A stretch of DNA of 64,000 nucleotides from an uncultured Prevotellaceae bacterium (GCA_902767775.1 CACXIP010000013.1:49069-113068); one strand, 5' to 3'. Shown: positions 51,317-61,678, counted from the first letter of the stretch. Notes: generated by a model not told the origin, from the letters alone. Made by a program: numbers and translations.

Positions 51317-52608
51317 TTCTTTCTCATGTATTCATAACCGATGCGGCAGTGCAGGCAGTCCTTGCGGTCGCAGTATTGCTTTTTGAGTTGGATAAGCGCC
51401 TGCGTGTCGCCGGCATTCTCCACTGTCAGTCCGCACTCCTGCCACATCCTCACGATATGGTTGTCCTCCGCGCCCAACTGCTCGAGGAGGGTGAAGGCTC
51501 GGTCGCATAGGCGGTCGTCGCCCCTGTGACGCCCATAGGCGAAGAGCATGGGGATGGCGGTGTTGATCATCAGCAGCCGCAGCGAGTGGGCAGACATATG
51601 CTTGCCGCTCTTTGCGCTCTCGCTGCCAAAGACGTAGTGCGTCTCCCAATAGGGTGAGACATTGGTGGCGAGCACGTCCTGCATCGCCTCCACCGTCTCA
51701 CATGCCACCAACTGGCTCAGTCCCGCCTTCCGTGAGCAGTAGAGGTTGGCCAGTTGGGAGATGCGGATATGGGGGAAGTTCTGCGGTCTCATCCGCAGGA
51801 ATTTCCATAGTTTGCCGTCGATGGGCTTCAGGCCGAACTTATGCGCCAGATACAGGTACTCGTTGCGCAGGCGGGTGAAATAGCCCTCGCTGAGCGCCTC
51901 CTCCCGATACCGCTCCGGCACCATCTCCATGTCGAGGAGTCCTGCCTGTCCCATGAATATCGCCTCCACCTGGAAGGGGTTGTCGCGGTGGTGGTCGACA
52001 GCATGCAGCGGGATGCTGTTGGCCCACGCCTCGAAGGCATCGCCGTTGACGCCAAAGCCATAGTTGCGGGCGAGGGTGACGAAGTAGGCATCCTCCCACG
52101 AACCGTCGCAGAGTGCCACGCGCTTCCTCACCGCCTCGGTCTTCTGCTCCAGCCGCTCTGTCTGCAGCGCACTCATCCAACTGTGTATCATCAGCGGGGT
52201 GAGGTCGGGGATAATCTTGTAGCAGGGTGGATAGCGGTCGATGGTGATGAGTTCCTGATAGTGGTCGCTCACATGCTTCGGCACGCTGAGCTGCACCTGC
52301 GGCAGCACCTGTCCCTTGTGGGTCCTGACGATGGCATCCACCACCCCGCAGACATGCAGCACCACATTGTCGTAGGCGGCGTCGCTGTCGTGCCCGTGCT
52401 GATACCAGTCGCTCGCCTTGTCGTGTATCTCCACGTTGCCCACCCACAGCATGCCGTCCACCTTGATTTTGGCGTTGAAGAAGTCGGGACCGGCATGGCG
52501 GTTGTGCAGCCCGGGGTCGATGACCTCCACCGGCAGATGGTCGGTGGTGGTGAGGGGCTCGAGGGGAAACAGCTTGTGCTTCCAGCAATAGTGCAGCAGG
52601 GCTTCCAT
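51313..52608 (-). CDS. DUF2851 family protein
   Basis: 431 residues from MEALLHYCWKHKLF at 52608; 25 codons before it are open but cover the promoter. DUF2851 proteins are found almost only in Bacteroidetes and are of unknown function. Landmarks are the N-terminal DPGLHNRHAGPDFFNAKIK with a conserved His-Asn-Asp cluster that looks like an endonuclease or metal site (GNVEIHDKASDWYQHGHD), and a C-terminal cysteine motif YCDRKDCLHCRIG that may bind zinc. It is the first gene of the operon with thioesterase, dprA and dusB. That setting and the two motifs make a nucleic-acid role thinkable. Confidence 0.85.
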   Translation of the reverse strand: MEALLHYCWKHKLFPLEPLTTTDHLPVEVIDPGLHNRHAGPDFFNAKIKVDGMLWVGNVEIHDKASDWYQHGHDSDAAYDNVVLHVCGVVDAIVRTHKGQVLPQVQLSVPKHVSDHYQELITIDRYPPCYKIIPDLTPLMIHSWMSALQTERLEQKTEAVRKRVALCDGSWEDAYFVTLARNYGFGVNGDAFEAWANSIPLHAVDHHRDNPFQVEAIFMGQAGLLDMEMVPERYREEALSEGYFTRLRNEYLYLAHKFGLKPIDGKLWKFLRMRPQNFPHIRISQLANLYCSRKAGLSQLVACETVEAMQDVLATNVSPYWETHYVFGSESAKSGKHMSAHSLRLLMINTAIPMLFAYGRHRGDDRLCDRAFTLLEQLGAEDNHIVRMWQECGLTVENAGDTQALIQLKKQYCDRKDCLHCRIGYEYMRKK

Positions 52609-52634
52609 CGTCTGTCTTGATTTGATACGGATGA

Positions 52635-52666
52635 CAAAATTAGGCAAAAAAGATGAATTGGGCAAA
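52635..52666 (-). promoter_or_regulatory. Promoter of the DUF2851-dprA-dusB operon
   Basis: On the minus strand TTTG (52663-52666), 20 bases, TAATTTTG (52635-52642). Both boxes exact, 27 bases ahead of the start codon. Confidence 0.85.
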
Positions 52667-52733
52667 TGATTTGGTAAATACACAAAAATAAAAACGGCCT
52701 CTTTGCGTTTTTATGATAAAGCAAACAAACTAC

Positions 52734-55700
52734 ATGAGAAAAACTTACACGACCATCAGTCTGTGCCTGTTGTTGATTCTTTTGGGACAGACAGCAACGG
52801 CACAAACAGAGAAAGAGTTCAGAAATCCGCCCGCCGACCTGTGCAGCCACGTCATCCTGGGCTGGGACGGGGAAATCACACCCGACATCATCGGAAAGGA
52901 CCTCAGCGAGATACGGTCGCGCGGGTTCCGCAACGTCATCGTCGAGGCGGGCTACCGCATGGGTGCTCCCTACCTCAGCGAGGGATGGATGGCGAACATC
53001 CGCACATTGGCCGACTCTGCCGCACACTACGGCATGCGGGTATGGATTATCGACGAGGGGAAATACCCCAGCGGCATGGCGGGGGGACTGTTCTCCAAGG
53101 AGCGGCCCGACCTGTGCATGCAGGCTCTTGTGCCGGAGGGCGACACCGTGAGGGCGGTGAGGCGCTCCTCGCAGACACGCTGTGTGAACAACCCCACCGG
53201 TGGAAAGGATGAGAGCAACTCGCTCTGCGACTACCTCGACCCGCAGGCGGTCGGACAGTTCATCTCATGGACCCACGAGGCATACCGAAAGGCGCTCGGC
53301 CACCATCTCGGCACCACCGTCCTTGGTTTCCGGGGCGACGAACCGGCTTTCCAGCGGGTGCCGTGGACCAACGACATCATGGATGTCTTCGTCCGGGAAA
53401 AGGGCTACGACCCCACACCATGGCTGCGGGTGCTGACACAAAACAGCCGCTCGTCGCTTCACTTCGAAGGCCTCAGCGACCGTGAGCGCCAGGTGAAGGC
53501 TGATTGCTGGGATGTATGGAGCCGCCTGTTCGCCGACCGCTTCTTCAAGGCCCAGGCTGACTGGTGCGCCAGTCATGGCGTCAGCCACATCACACATATG
53601 GACAAGGACGACATGCTGCCTTGGTGCGTGAAGATGGAGGGCGACCCCTTCCGCTGCCTGAGTCAGGTGCAGGTGCCGGGCATCGATGTCATCTGGTCGC
53701 AGATATGGTATGGCTGCCGCAACGAGTTCCCGCGCATGGCGTCATCCGTGGCACATGTCTATGGCCGCCAACGGGCTTTCAGCGAGAGCTTCGCCGCCTA
53801 CAGCCAACCGCTCACCACAGCCTCCGTGCGCTACATCGTCGACTACCAGTTGGCAAGGGGCATCAACTTCTTTGAGTTCATGTTCTGGCAGAGCAAACGG
53901 GGAGCCAGAGGATATATGGCAGAACCGGGCATGCCTGCGCTCAACGACTACGTCAACCGCGCGGGATACCTGCTCTCCAAAGGTCGGCCGGCTGGCCGCA
54001 CTGCCATCTATGTGCCCATTCCTTCCATCTGGCTCGGCGACGACCGCTCCTACGACTGGATGAAGGCGGCTGCTCATCTGCTGGCTGCCCATCAATACGA
54101 CTTCGACTTCATCACCGACGACGGCATCATCGAGGCGACCACCCCACGCAACGGACAACTCGTCAACCGAAGCGGACAGGCTTACGAGACCCTCGTCATC
54201 CCGTCCTCGCAGATGCTGCGTGAGAAGGCATGGGAGAAAATCAGCGAGTTTGCTGCCCGGGGAGGAAAGGTCATCTACATGGGTGAACCGCCTGCCGCCA
54301 CCTTCGCCGCCACGATGACCGCTCCCCAACCAATAGCTCCCGTCAAGAATGCCCTGATGGTGAGCGACAGCACCTGGACCGACCGCATCGAACAGTATCT
54401 GCCTGTCCGCGACATGACGGTGGTGAGAGGACGGGCCGACAGCCTCATCTGCTGCGCTCGCCAGCAGGATGACGGCAAGGTGTTCTTCATCCTCAACCAG
54501 CGGGGAGAGGCGGAAAATGCCACCATCGACCTCGACTGCATGGGTGAGGCACAGCAGTGGAATGCGGAAACAGGTGAGGTGACGGCCATCCCCTATTCGG
54601 TGGCGGACAACAAGACGCGCCTGCAACTCCAACTGCCTGCCTGGGGCTCCATCATCATCAAGGTGAGGAAACGCACCACAGCATATCACGTACAGCCCGG
54701 CGGCAACATCCAAGCCGCCATCGACAAAGCGCACAGCGAGGGCGGAGGCACCATCGTGCTCAACAAAGGGAAGCATCCCACTGGGGCGCTCTTCTTCCCA
54801 AGGGGCACTGACCTGCACATCGAGCGCGGAGCCGAACTCATCAGCATCGTCGACACCACCCTCTACCCCATCATCACCACCCGGTGGGAGGGGCGCATGC
54901 AGAAGGCTCGTGCCGCCCTGCTCAATTTCGACGACAACGAAGGGTGCCGCCTCACCGGCGAGGGACTCATCGACGCCAAGGGACTGGAATGGAAAAAACT
55001 ACCCATCCGCTTCGCAGGGCGTCCCAAGACCATTTGCTTCAACCACTGCGACGGGGGAACCATCAGCGGGGTGAGCGTCCGCAACCAGGCGTTCTGGTGC
55101 GTACACATCCTCTTCACCAATGGGTTCACCGTCGATGGCATCCATATCAATGCGGAGGACTATATCCCCAGCAGCGACGGCATCGACATCGACTCGTCCA
55201 CAGGAGTTGTCGTCCGCAATGCCCATATCCGTGCCCACGACGACTGCATCTCCATCAAGAGCGGCAAGGACACTGATGGCAGGAGGGTGAACAAGGCGTC
55301 GGAGGACATCATCATCGAGAACTGCCACTTCGACTACGGACATGGCGGCGTGGCCATCGGGAGCGAGGTGAGCGGCGACGTGCGACGGGTCGTGGTGCGC
55401 CACTGCGACATGGCTGGTGAGAACTGGAACCCGATACGTTTCAAGAGTCAGCCGTCACGTGGCGGCGTTGTTGAAGACATCCTCTTCGATGACATCCGCA
55501 TCAGTAAGGCTCGCAACGTGGTGGAAATCAACATGGCATGGCGTATGAAGGGTGCCGACGAGCCTCCCTACACACCGCGCACCACGCTCCGCAACATCCG
55601 CCTGCGAAACATCACTGCCAAGGCTGAGAGCGGCGGTCTTATCCGGGGCTATGAGGAGCAGCCCATCCCGCGCGGCGCCATCACCTTCGACAACTGCTCA

Positions 55701-55751
55701 TTCGATGTCAAGACTCCCATCCAGATAGAGCATGCCGAGGTGGAGTTTTAA
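52734..55751 (+). CDS. Secreted two-module glycosidase: GH106-like domain fused to GH28
   Basis: 1005 residues from the ATG at 52734 (an in-frame ATG seven codons earlier gives a less typical signal). Signal peptide to about residue 24. The N-terminal half (about 35-470) is a TIM-barrel-like hydrolase with WIIDEGKYPSGMAGGLFS, close to the YDE-xx-PSGxAGG motif of GH106 alpha-L-rhamnosidases, followed by beta domains. Residues about 650-1005 are a right-handed parallel beta-helix of GH28 with the expected SDGIDIDSS, AHDDCISIKSG, GHGGVAIGSE and NPIRFKSQ motifs carrying the catalytic Asp and His. It would cleave both rhamnose and galacturonate linkages of rhamnogalacturonan. The GH28 part is confident; the GH106 label is by motif only. 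Confidence 0.85.
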   Translation: MRKTYTTISLCLLLILLGQTATAQTEKEFRNPPADLCSHVILGWDGEITPDIIGKDLSEIRSRGFRNVIVEAGYRMGAPYLSEGWMANIRTLADSAAHYGMRVWIIDEGKYPSGMAGGLFSKERPDLCMQALVPEGDTVRAVRRSSQTRCVNNPTGGKDESNSLCDYLDPQAVGQFISWTHEAYRKALGHHLGTTVLGFRGDEPAFQRVPWTNDIMDVFVREKGYDPTPWLRVLTQNSRSSLHFEGLSDRERQVKADCWDVWSRLFADRFFKAQADWCASHGVSHITHMDKDDMLPWCVKMEGDPFRCLSQVQVPGIDVIWSQIWYGCRNEFPRMASSVAHVYGRQRAFSESFAAYSQPLTTASVRYIVDYQLARGINFFEFMFWQSKRGARGYMAEPGMPALNDYVNRAGYLLSKGRPAGRTAIYVPIPSIWLGDDRSYDWMKAAAHLLAAHQYDFDFITDDGIIEATTPRNGQLVNRSGQAYETLVIPSSQMLREKAWEKISEFAARGGKVIYMGEPPAATFAATMTAPQPIAPVKNALMVSDSTWTDRIEQYLPVRDMTVVRGRADSLICCARQQDDGKVFFILNQRGEAENATIDLDCMGEAQQWNAETGEVTAIPYSVADNKTRLQLQLPAWGSIIIKVRKRTTAYHVQPGGNIQAAIDKAHSEGGGTIVLNKGKHPTGALFFPRGTDLHIERGAELISIVDTTLYPIITTRWEGRMQKARAALLNFDDNEGCRLTGEGLIDAKGLEWKKLPIRFAGRPKTICFNHCDGGTISGVSVRNQAFWCVHILFTNGFTVDGIHINAEDYIPSSDGIDIDSSTGVVVRNAHIRAHDDCISIKSGKDTDGRRVNKASEDIIIENCHFDYGHGGVAIGSEVSGDVRRVVVRHCDMAGENWNPIRFKSQPSRGGVVEDILFDDIRISKARNVVEINMAWRMKGADEPPYTPRTTLRNIRLRNITAKAESGGLIRGYEEQPIPRGAITFDNCSFDVKTPIQIEHAEVEF

Positions 55752-56390
55752 GGGGCGTTTGGTCGTTTAGGGGGTTGGTCGTTTGGTCGTTTAGGAGTTT
55801 TTTTGAGGAGTTTAGGAGTCTAGGAGATTAGGAGTTTAGACATATGCTTGGTTGTTTGGGGGATTGGTCGTTTGGTCGTTTAGAAGGTTGTCCTACAAGA
55901 ATGACTGTGCAGCGTAGTAGAGACGTCCATATATGGCGTCTCACAGCCAAGAATGCCGTGGGCCGCATGGCAATTCATGCTCAATTACATGATAATTATA
56001 TGTTTTATATTCACACGAATGCCCATGAATTGCCCACGAATTATTCAAAAATTTTATGTCCCGAATTGGCGAATTAAAGAATTTAGATAAAAATAATTCT
56101 CTAATTCGAAAATTCGTGATTGCGATAGTTGAAGTGACCTGCGATATGAAGGCAATTCATGCTCAATTACATGGCAATTATATGTTTATCTTTAACACGA
56201 ACAACCATAAATATCCCACGAATTTTTCATCAATTTTTTCCTCCTTTTTGCGAGTGCCTTGGCACTTTTTCTCGCTTCCCCATACGCCAAGAATGCCTTT
56301 TTCTATCTTTTTCCTAAGCGAAGCGGTTTTTAATTCTCTCCTCTATCACCACCAGCAAATCCGAGCCCATCCGTGGTATCCGTGGTTTTA
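55752..56390 (+). repeat. Dispersed palindromic element, copy 4 with inserted hairpin
   Basis: Spacer starts with TTTAGGAG and GGTCGTTTG units (to about 55890). Core A is at 55920-55942 and core B at 56253-56266. Between them the AATTATATG tract occurs twice, flanking a 94-base insert at 56056-56149 that contains CGAATTGGCGAATTA pairing with TAATTCGAAAATTCG. The same insert, with two changes, occurs at 61844-61937. Confidence 0.85.
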
Positions 56391-56451
56391 GTATTTTTCG
56401 TGTCCTTTCGTGTATTTCGTGGTTGAAAATATATTCGTGGTCGCTTATTCG

Positions 56452-56716
56452 TACTTTGACCTGCGGTCGAAGGTAGGCGGCGGCTCAACAATAAAAATAA
56501 AATAACTTTTATTTTGTATTGTCTTCGCCTTGCACTACTTTGACCTGCGGTCGAAGGTACTCTCGCTCGGGAAAGAAAACAAAATTTTCATTTTGTTTTG
56601 CTTTCCACTCGCTTATTCGTACTTTGACCTGCGGTCGAAGGTAGGATGCGGCTCGGCAAAACAAAACAAAAACTTCGTGTTTTGTTTTGTTTTGCTCTCA
56701 CCTTTCACTACCTTTG
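56452..56716. repeat. Three hairpin-promoter modules ahead of metG (84-base period)
   Basis: The junction TACTTTGACCTGCGGTCGAA (then GGTA) begins at 56452, 56536 and 56620, exactly 84 bases apart. Each is followed by an AT-rich hairpin of different sequence: 56488-56522, 56570-56606 (GGAAAG/CTTTCC ends) and 56656-56695 (GCAAAACAAAACAAAA with its complement). The last module ends at the metG promoter. The middle module is the reverse-complement relative of the one at 24403. Upstream, 56391-56451, is TTCGTGG repeat. Confidence 0.9.
56686..56716 (+). promoter_or_regulatory. metG promoter
   Basis: TTTG (56686-56689) in the arm of the third hairpin, 19 bases, TACCTTTG (56709-56716). The start codon is 29 bases downstream. 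The two earlier modules have TACTTTG, one base short of a proper -7 element. Confidence 0.8.
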
Positions 56717-56744
56717 CACAAAAATAAAGAAAACATTATTATAT

Positions 56745-58808
56745 ATGCAAAAGAAGAACTTCAAGCGGACGACCGTCACCGCAGCACTCCCCTACGCCAA
56801 CGGAGGCGTGCATATCGGTCACCTGGCAGGTGTCTACGTGCCCGCCGACATCTATGTGAGATACCTGCGACTGAAGAAGCAGGACGTGATATTCATCGGA
56901 GGCAGCGACGAGCACGGCGTGCCCATCACCATCCGCGCACGCAAAGAGGGCATCACCCCGCAGGACGTCGTCGACCGCTATCACGCCATGATCAAGAAAT
57001 CCTTCGAGGAGTTCGGCATCTCGTTCGACATCTACTCACGCACCACATCAGCCATCCACCACAAGTTCGCAGCCGACTTCTTCAGGAAACTCTACGACGA
57101 GGGAAAACTCGTTGAGGAGACCAGCAAGCAATACTACGACGAGGTGGTGCAGGAGTTCCTCACCGACCGCGACATCATCGGCGAATGCCCCTACTGCCAC
57201 AAACAGGCATACGGCAACCAGTGCGAGGACGGATGCGGACGCGACCTCTCCCCCACCGACCTCATCAACCCCCGCAGCCGCCGCAGCGATGCCACACCCG
57301 TGCTGCGCGACACCAAGAACTGGTATCTGCCGCTCAACGAATACCAGGATTGGCTCAAGCAGTGGATTCTCGAGGAGCACAAGGAGTGGCGTCCCAATGT
57401 CTATGGCCAGTGCAAGTCGTGGCTGGAGATGGACCTGCAGCCCCGCGCCATGACACGCGACCTCAACTGGGGCATCCCCGTTCCCGTGGAGGGAGCAGAG
57501 GGCAAGGTGCTCTACGTGTGGTTTGACGCCCCCATCGGCTATATCTCCAACACCAAGGAACTGTGCGACCGCGAGCCGGAGCGCTGGGGACCGTGGGAGA
57601 AATGGTGGCAGGACGAGGACACCCGCCTGGTGCACTTCATCGGCAAGGACAACATCGTGTTCCACTGCATCATCTTCCCCGTGATGATGCACGCCCACGG
57701 CAAGTACATCATGCCCGACAACGTGCCCGCCAATGAGTTCCTCAACCTCGAGGACGACAAAATCTCCACCTCACGCAACTGGGCGGTGTGGCTCCACGAA
57801 TACCTCGCCGACCTGCCGGGCAAGCAGGACGTGCTGCGCTACGTGCTCACCGCCAGCGCCCCCGAGACACAGGACAACAACTTCACATGGCGTGACTTCC
57901 AGGCACGCAACAACAACGAACTGGTGGCCGTCTATGGCAACTTCGTCAACCGCGCCCTCCAGCTCACCAAGAAATACTGGGACGGCGTAGTGCCCGCCTG
58001 CGGCGAACTCACAGACACCGACCGCGCCGCCCTCGACGAGTTCAAGGACGTGAAGGAGAAGGTGGAGCACCTGCTCGACAACTTCAAGTTCCGCGACGCA
58101 CAGAAAGAGGCGATGAACCTCGCCCGCATCGGCAACCGCTACATCACAGAGTGCGAGCCGTGGAAGGTGTGGAAGACCGACCCCAAGCGCGTAGAGACCA
58201 TCCTCTATATCTCGCTGCAGCTCGTCGCCAACCTCGCCATCGCCTTCGAGCCTTTCCTGCCCTTCAGCAGCAAGCGCCTGCGCGGCATGCTCAACATCGA
58301 CCACTTCGACTGGGCACAGCTCGGCGACACCGACATCCTCAAGCCCGGACACCAATTGGCAGAACCTGCCCTCCTCTTCGAGAAAATCGAGGACGACGTC
58401 ATCGAGCGCCAGTTGCAGAAACTGGAGGAGGCGAAGAAGGCCAACATGGCTGCCAACTACAAGGCAAAGGAAATCAAACCCACCATCGAGTTCAGCGACT
58501 TCGAGAAGCTCGACATCCGCGTGGGTCATGTAAAGAACTGCGAGAAGGTGAAGAAGGCCAACAAACTGCTCAAGTTCACCCTCGACGACGGCAGCGGCAC
58601 CGACCGCATCATCCTGTCGGGCATCGCCAAATACTACCAGCCCGAGGAACTCATCGGCCGCGACATCCTGTTCATCGCCAACCTCGCCCCGCGCAAACTC
58701 ATGGGCGTGGAGAGCCAGGGCATGATTCTCTCGGCAGAGAACTTCGACGGCGACCTGAGCGTCACCACCCTGATGAAGGAGGTGAAGCCCGGCAGCGAGG
58801 TGAAGTAG
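56745..58808 (+). CDS. metG: Methionyl-tRNA synthetase
   Basis: 687 residues from [12 protein letters not shown] at 56745; 33 codons before it belong to the hairpin-promoter module. It charges tRNA-Met. The class I signature is [10 protein letters not shown] (His23-His26) and the KMSKS counterpart is DDKISTSRN (Lys339-Ser343, KISTS). The zinc-binding knuckles CPYCHKQ and CEDGCGRDL are present, so it is the two-knuckle type. The C-terminal EMAP/Trbp-like domain (about 580-687) has [17 protein letters not shown] and [11 protein letters not shown]. It is transcribed alone from the hairpin-promoter module. Confidence 0.97.
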   Translation: MQKKNFKRTTVTAALPYANGGVHIGHLAGVYVPADIYVRYLRLKKQDVIFIGGSDEHGVPITIRARKEGITPQDVVDRYHAMIKKSFEEFGISFDIYSRTTSAIHHKFAADFFRKLYDEGKLVEETSKQYYDEVVQEFLTDRDIIGECPYCHKQAYGNQCEDGCGRDLSPTDLINPRSRRSDATPVLRDTKNWYLPLNEYQDWLKQWILEEHKEWRPNVYGQCKSWLEMDLQPRAMTRDLNWGIPVPVEGAEGKVLYVWFDAPIGYISNTKELCDREPERWGPWEKWWQDEDTRLVHFIGKDNIVFHCIIFPVMMHAHGKYIMPDNVPANEFLNLEDDKISTSRNWAVWLHEYLADLPGKQDVLRYVLTASAPETQDNNFTWRDFQARNNNELVAVYGNFVNRALQLTKKYWDGVVPACGELTDTDRAALDEFKDVKEKVEHLLDNFKFRDAQKEAMNLARIGNRYITECEPWKVWKTDPKRVETILYISLQLVANLAIAFEPFLPFSSKRLRGMLNIDHFDWAQLGDTDILKPGHQLAEPALLFEKIEDDVIERQLQKLEEAKKANMAANYKAKEIKPTIEFSDFEKLDIRVGHVKNCEKVKKANKLLKFTLDDGSGTDRIILSGIAKYYQPEELIGRDILFIANLAPRKLMGVESQGMILSAENFDGDLSVTTLMKEVKPGSEVK

Positions 58809-58850
58809 TTCCTAACCACGAATCTCACGAACCGTGAGCCGAATGGAGCT

Positions 58851-58874
58851 CCCCTCCCCACGCGTGGGGAGGGG
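58851..58874. terminator. Perfect 24-base palindrome after metG, possible terminator
   Basis: CCCCTCCCCACG/CGTGGGGAGGGG, identical to 46078-46101, begins 43 bases after the metG stop. Both are preceded by ATGGAGCT. Strong pairing could end transcription, but there is no T-run after it, and its recurrence suggests it travels with the dispersed element. Confidence 0.45.
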
Positions 58875-58919
58875 AGTTGCTGGCGCAGCGACCAAACAGG
58901 CCTACAGTCTATAGTATCC

Positions 58920-59207
58920 GCAAATGGTGAGAGAAGAGATAATAAAAAAACGCTTCGCTTAGGAAAAAGATAGAAAAACCATTCTTGGCGGACAGGGAAA
59001 CGGGAAAAAGTGCCAAGGCACTCGCAAAAAGACAGAAAAATTTTTGAAAAATTCGTGAGCGATTTATGGTCATTCGTGTGAATATAAAAACATATAATTG
59101 TCATGTAATGGATCATGAATTGCCATGCGGGACACACCATTCTTGGCTGTGAGACGCCATATATGGACGTCTCTACCACGTTGCACCGCCATTCTTGTAG
59201 GACTATT
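58920..59207 (-). repeat. Dispersed palindromic element, copy 5 (inverted)
   Basis: The only copy on the minus strand: core B at 59009-59022 and core A at 59151-59173. Order and spacing match copies 1 and 3 read backwards. Bases 59208-59317 are AAACTCCT, AACTATG and ACCAAACA repeats, which form the leader of the next gene; no promoter was recognised there. Confidence 0.85.
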
Positions 59208-59317
59208 GTCTAGACTCCTAAACTCCTAAACTCCTAATTTGCATATAACTATGAACTATGAATTATGAACTATGAACTAATCTTTTCCCCCCCAAACAAC
59301 CAAACAACCAACCATCC

Positions 59318-61426
59318 ATGCCCCGACTGCTCTATATCACACTTTTCGCCGCCCTCACACTGACGGCACAGGCACAGAAGCCACAAGACACCCCAGTAAG
59401 CCAGATGGAGAAGCTCGACAGAGGACTCATCGCGTTCCCCACCACCTCAGGCAACTGCTTCGTCAGTTGGCGCCTTCTGGGAACCGACAACGAGTACACC
59501 ACCTTCGAACTGCTCAAAAACGGGAAGTCACTCAAAAAAGACATCTATCAGAACACCGCCCTCTCCGTTCCGGGCACCAAAAACGATGTCTTCCAAATCG
59601 TCACCGTGCAGAATGGTGTCGAGGTGGACACCACCGCAGAGGTGACACCCTGGGCAACCGCCTACCTCGCCCTCAAACTCAACCGTCCGGAGAAAGTGGA
59701 CGGCAAGGCATATTTCCCCAACGACATGTCGGTGGGTGATGTCGACGGCGACGGACAGTACGAACTGTTTGTGAAATGGGACCCCGAGAACTCCAAGGAC
59801 AACGCCAACTCTGGTGCCTCCAACCCCGTCGTCATCGACTGCTACCGACTCGACGGCACCCAACTGTGGCGCGTCAACCTCGGCATCAACATCCGCGCCG
59901 GCGCACACTACACGCAGTTCATGGTCTATGACTTCAACGGCGACGGACGGGCAGAGATGATATGCAAGACGGCACCGGGAAGCAAGGACGGCGAGGGACA
60001 GTATGTGTCGTATGCCGCCACCGACAACACCATCAGGAGCACCTCCAACACCGTGGACCTGCGCAATGGCGACGGACGCATCCTCAAGGGAGCGGAATAC
60101 CTCACCGTCTTCGACGGACTCACCGGAAAGGCCATCCACACCATCTGGTACAACCCCAACCGCGCAGGGAAGTTCAACCAGGTCAGCGAGCATCCTGAGA
60201 AGAGCTTCTGGAACGACAACTACGGCAACCGCGCCGACCGCCACCTCGCCTGCGTGGCCTATCTCGACGGTCCCGACAAAAACCCGTCGGCGGTGATGGT
60301 GCGCGGCTACTACACCCGCGCCTACCTCTGGGCGGTCGACTTCGACGGCGAGCAGCTGCACCACAAATGGCTGCATGCCAGCATCAACAACAACGCCACA
60401 GAACTCTACGACGCCAACTGGAACAAGACGACAAAGGCATACACCACCAACACCTGCGGACTGGGCAGCCACCACACCATGTTTGGCAACGGCAACCACA
60501 ACCTCTCCGTCGGTGATGTCGACGGCGACGGCTGCGACGAAATCATCTGGGGCAGTGCCGCCCTCGACAACGACGGAACGCTGCTCTACAGCGTAGGATA
60601 CGGTCACGGCGATGCCATCCATCTCGCCGACCTCGACCCCGACCGTCCCGGCTACGAGGTGTTCGATGTCCATGAGGAGGGTGTCGGCCCCTACGGCTGC
60701 GACGTACATGACGCACGGACCGGTGAGGTGCTCTTCAGCCGCACTGCCGACCGCGACACCGGCCGCGGACTGGCAGCCGACTACGACTCGCGCTACCGTG
60801 GGTGCGAGTTCACCTACGCCACACAAGCCAGTTCATGGAGCATCAACGGCAAGACCATCCACAGCTCCAACCCAGGCATGAACTTCCGCATCTTCTGGGA
60901 CGGCGACGCACAGGAGGAACTGTTCAACGACATCCAAATCTCCAAGTGGAAGGAGGGCGAAATCTCCATCATGGGACTCGGTTTCGGGCGAAACTCACTG
61001 AGCGCTTTCGGCAGGCCCGCCTCCTGCAACAGCACCAAGGCAACCCCCTGCCTCACCGCCGACCTCTTCGGCGACTGGCGCGAGGAACTGATTCTGTGGA
61101 GCCTCACCGACAGCTGCACCATCAACATCTACTCGTCGGCATACTCCACCCGTTACCGTGTGCCCACCCTCATGCACGACCATCTCTACCGCATGGGCGT
61201 GGCATGGCAGAATGTGGCATACAACCAACCCCCGCACCTGGGTTATTACCTCCCCGACTACATCGAGTCGTTCCAGGGCATCTCCACCACAGGCATCCAC
61301 CACGCCACCCTCAACGAGGATGACTGCGACGACGCATGGTACACCCTCCAGGGCATCAGGTTGCAGCAGAAGCCCACTCAGCCCGGCATCTACATCAACC
61401 ACAGCCGCAAAATCCGCATCCGCTAA
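59318..61426 (+). CDS. Rhamnogalacturonan lyase, polysaccharide lyase family 11
   Basis: 702 residues with a signal peptide to about residue 19 (LTAQAQ). The PL11 fold, an eight-bladed propeller with calcium sites, shows as repeated D-x-D-G-D loops: SVGDVDGDGQYELF, MVYDFNGDGRAEM, SVGDVDGDGCDEIIWG and FWDGDAQEELF, together with AGAHYTQF and KTAPGSKDGEGQ. An N-terminal fibronectin-like domain (about 25-125) precedes it. It cleaves the rhamnose-galacturonate backbone of RG-I by beta-elimination. With the acetylesterase, GH28 fusion and rhamnose mutarotase it makes a RG-I set, though the genes are spread over about 40 kb. It is not beside SusC/D genes. Confidence 0.93.
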   Translation: MPRLLYITLFAALTLTAQAQKPQDTPVSQMEKLDRGLIAFPTTSGNCFVSWRLLGTDNEYTTFELLKNGKSLKKDIYQNTALSVPGTKNDVFQIVTVQNGVEVDTTAEVTPWATAYLALKLNRPEKVDGKAYFPNDMSVGDVDGDGQYELFVKWDPENSKDNANSGASNPVVIDCYRLDGTQLWRVNLGINIRAGAHYTQFMVYDFNGDGRAEMICKTAPGSKDGEGQYVSYAATDNTIRSTSNTVDLRNGDGRILKGAEYLTVFDGLTGKAIHTIWYNPNRAGKFNQVSEHPEKSFWNDNYGNRADRHLACVAYLDGPDKNPSAVMVRGYYTRAYLWAVDFDGEQLHHKWLHASINNNATELYDANWNKTTKAYTTNTCGLGSHHTMFGNGNHNLSVGDVDGDGCDEIIWGSAALDNDGTLLYSVGYGHGDAIHLADLDPDRPGYEVFDVHEEGVGPYGCDVHDARTGEVLFSRTADRDTGRGLAADYDSRYRGCEFTYATQASSWSINGKTIHSSNPGMNFRIFWDGDAQEELFNDIQISKWKEGEISIMGLGFGRNSLSAFGRPASCNSTKATPCLTADLFGDWREELILWSLTDSCTINIYSSAYSTRYRVPTLMHDHLYRMGVAWQNVAYNQPPHLGYYLPDYIESFQGISTTGIHHATLNEDDCDDAWYTLQGIRLQQKPTQPGIYINHSRKIRIR

Positions 61427-61527
61427 GCACCACGAAATTTCGCGACCCCCGGATATTTTAAACCACGAAACTCACGAAAGGGCACGAAAAATATAAAAAC
61501 CACGAATCCCACGAATCCCACGAATAA

Positions 61528-61590
61528 CAAGAATGGCGGTGCGACGTAATAGAGACGACCATATATGGCGTCTCCCAGCCAAGAATGCCG
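61528..61590 (+). repeat. Dispersed palindromic element, copy 6 (core A only)
   Basis: Core A at 61552-61574 with bulged A, preceded by CGAATCCCACGAATCCCACG repeats and followed by TTTAGGAG units. Core B absent. Confidence 0.8.
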
Positions 61591-61678
61591 GAGCATATTT
61601 TAAGGAGTTTAGGAGTCTAGGAGTTTAGACAATAGCTTGGTTGTTTTGGGGGTTGGTCGTTTGGTCGTTTAGAAGGTT

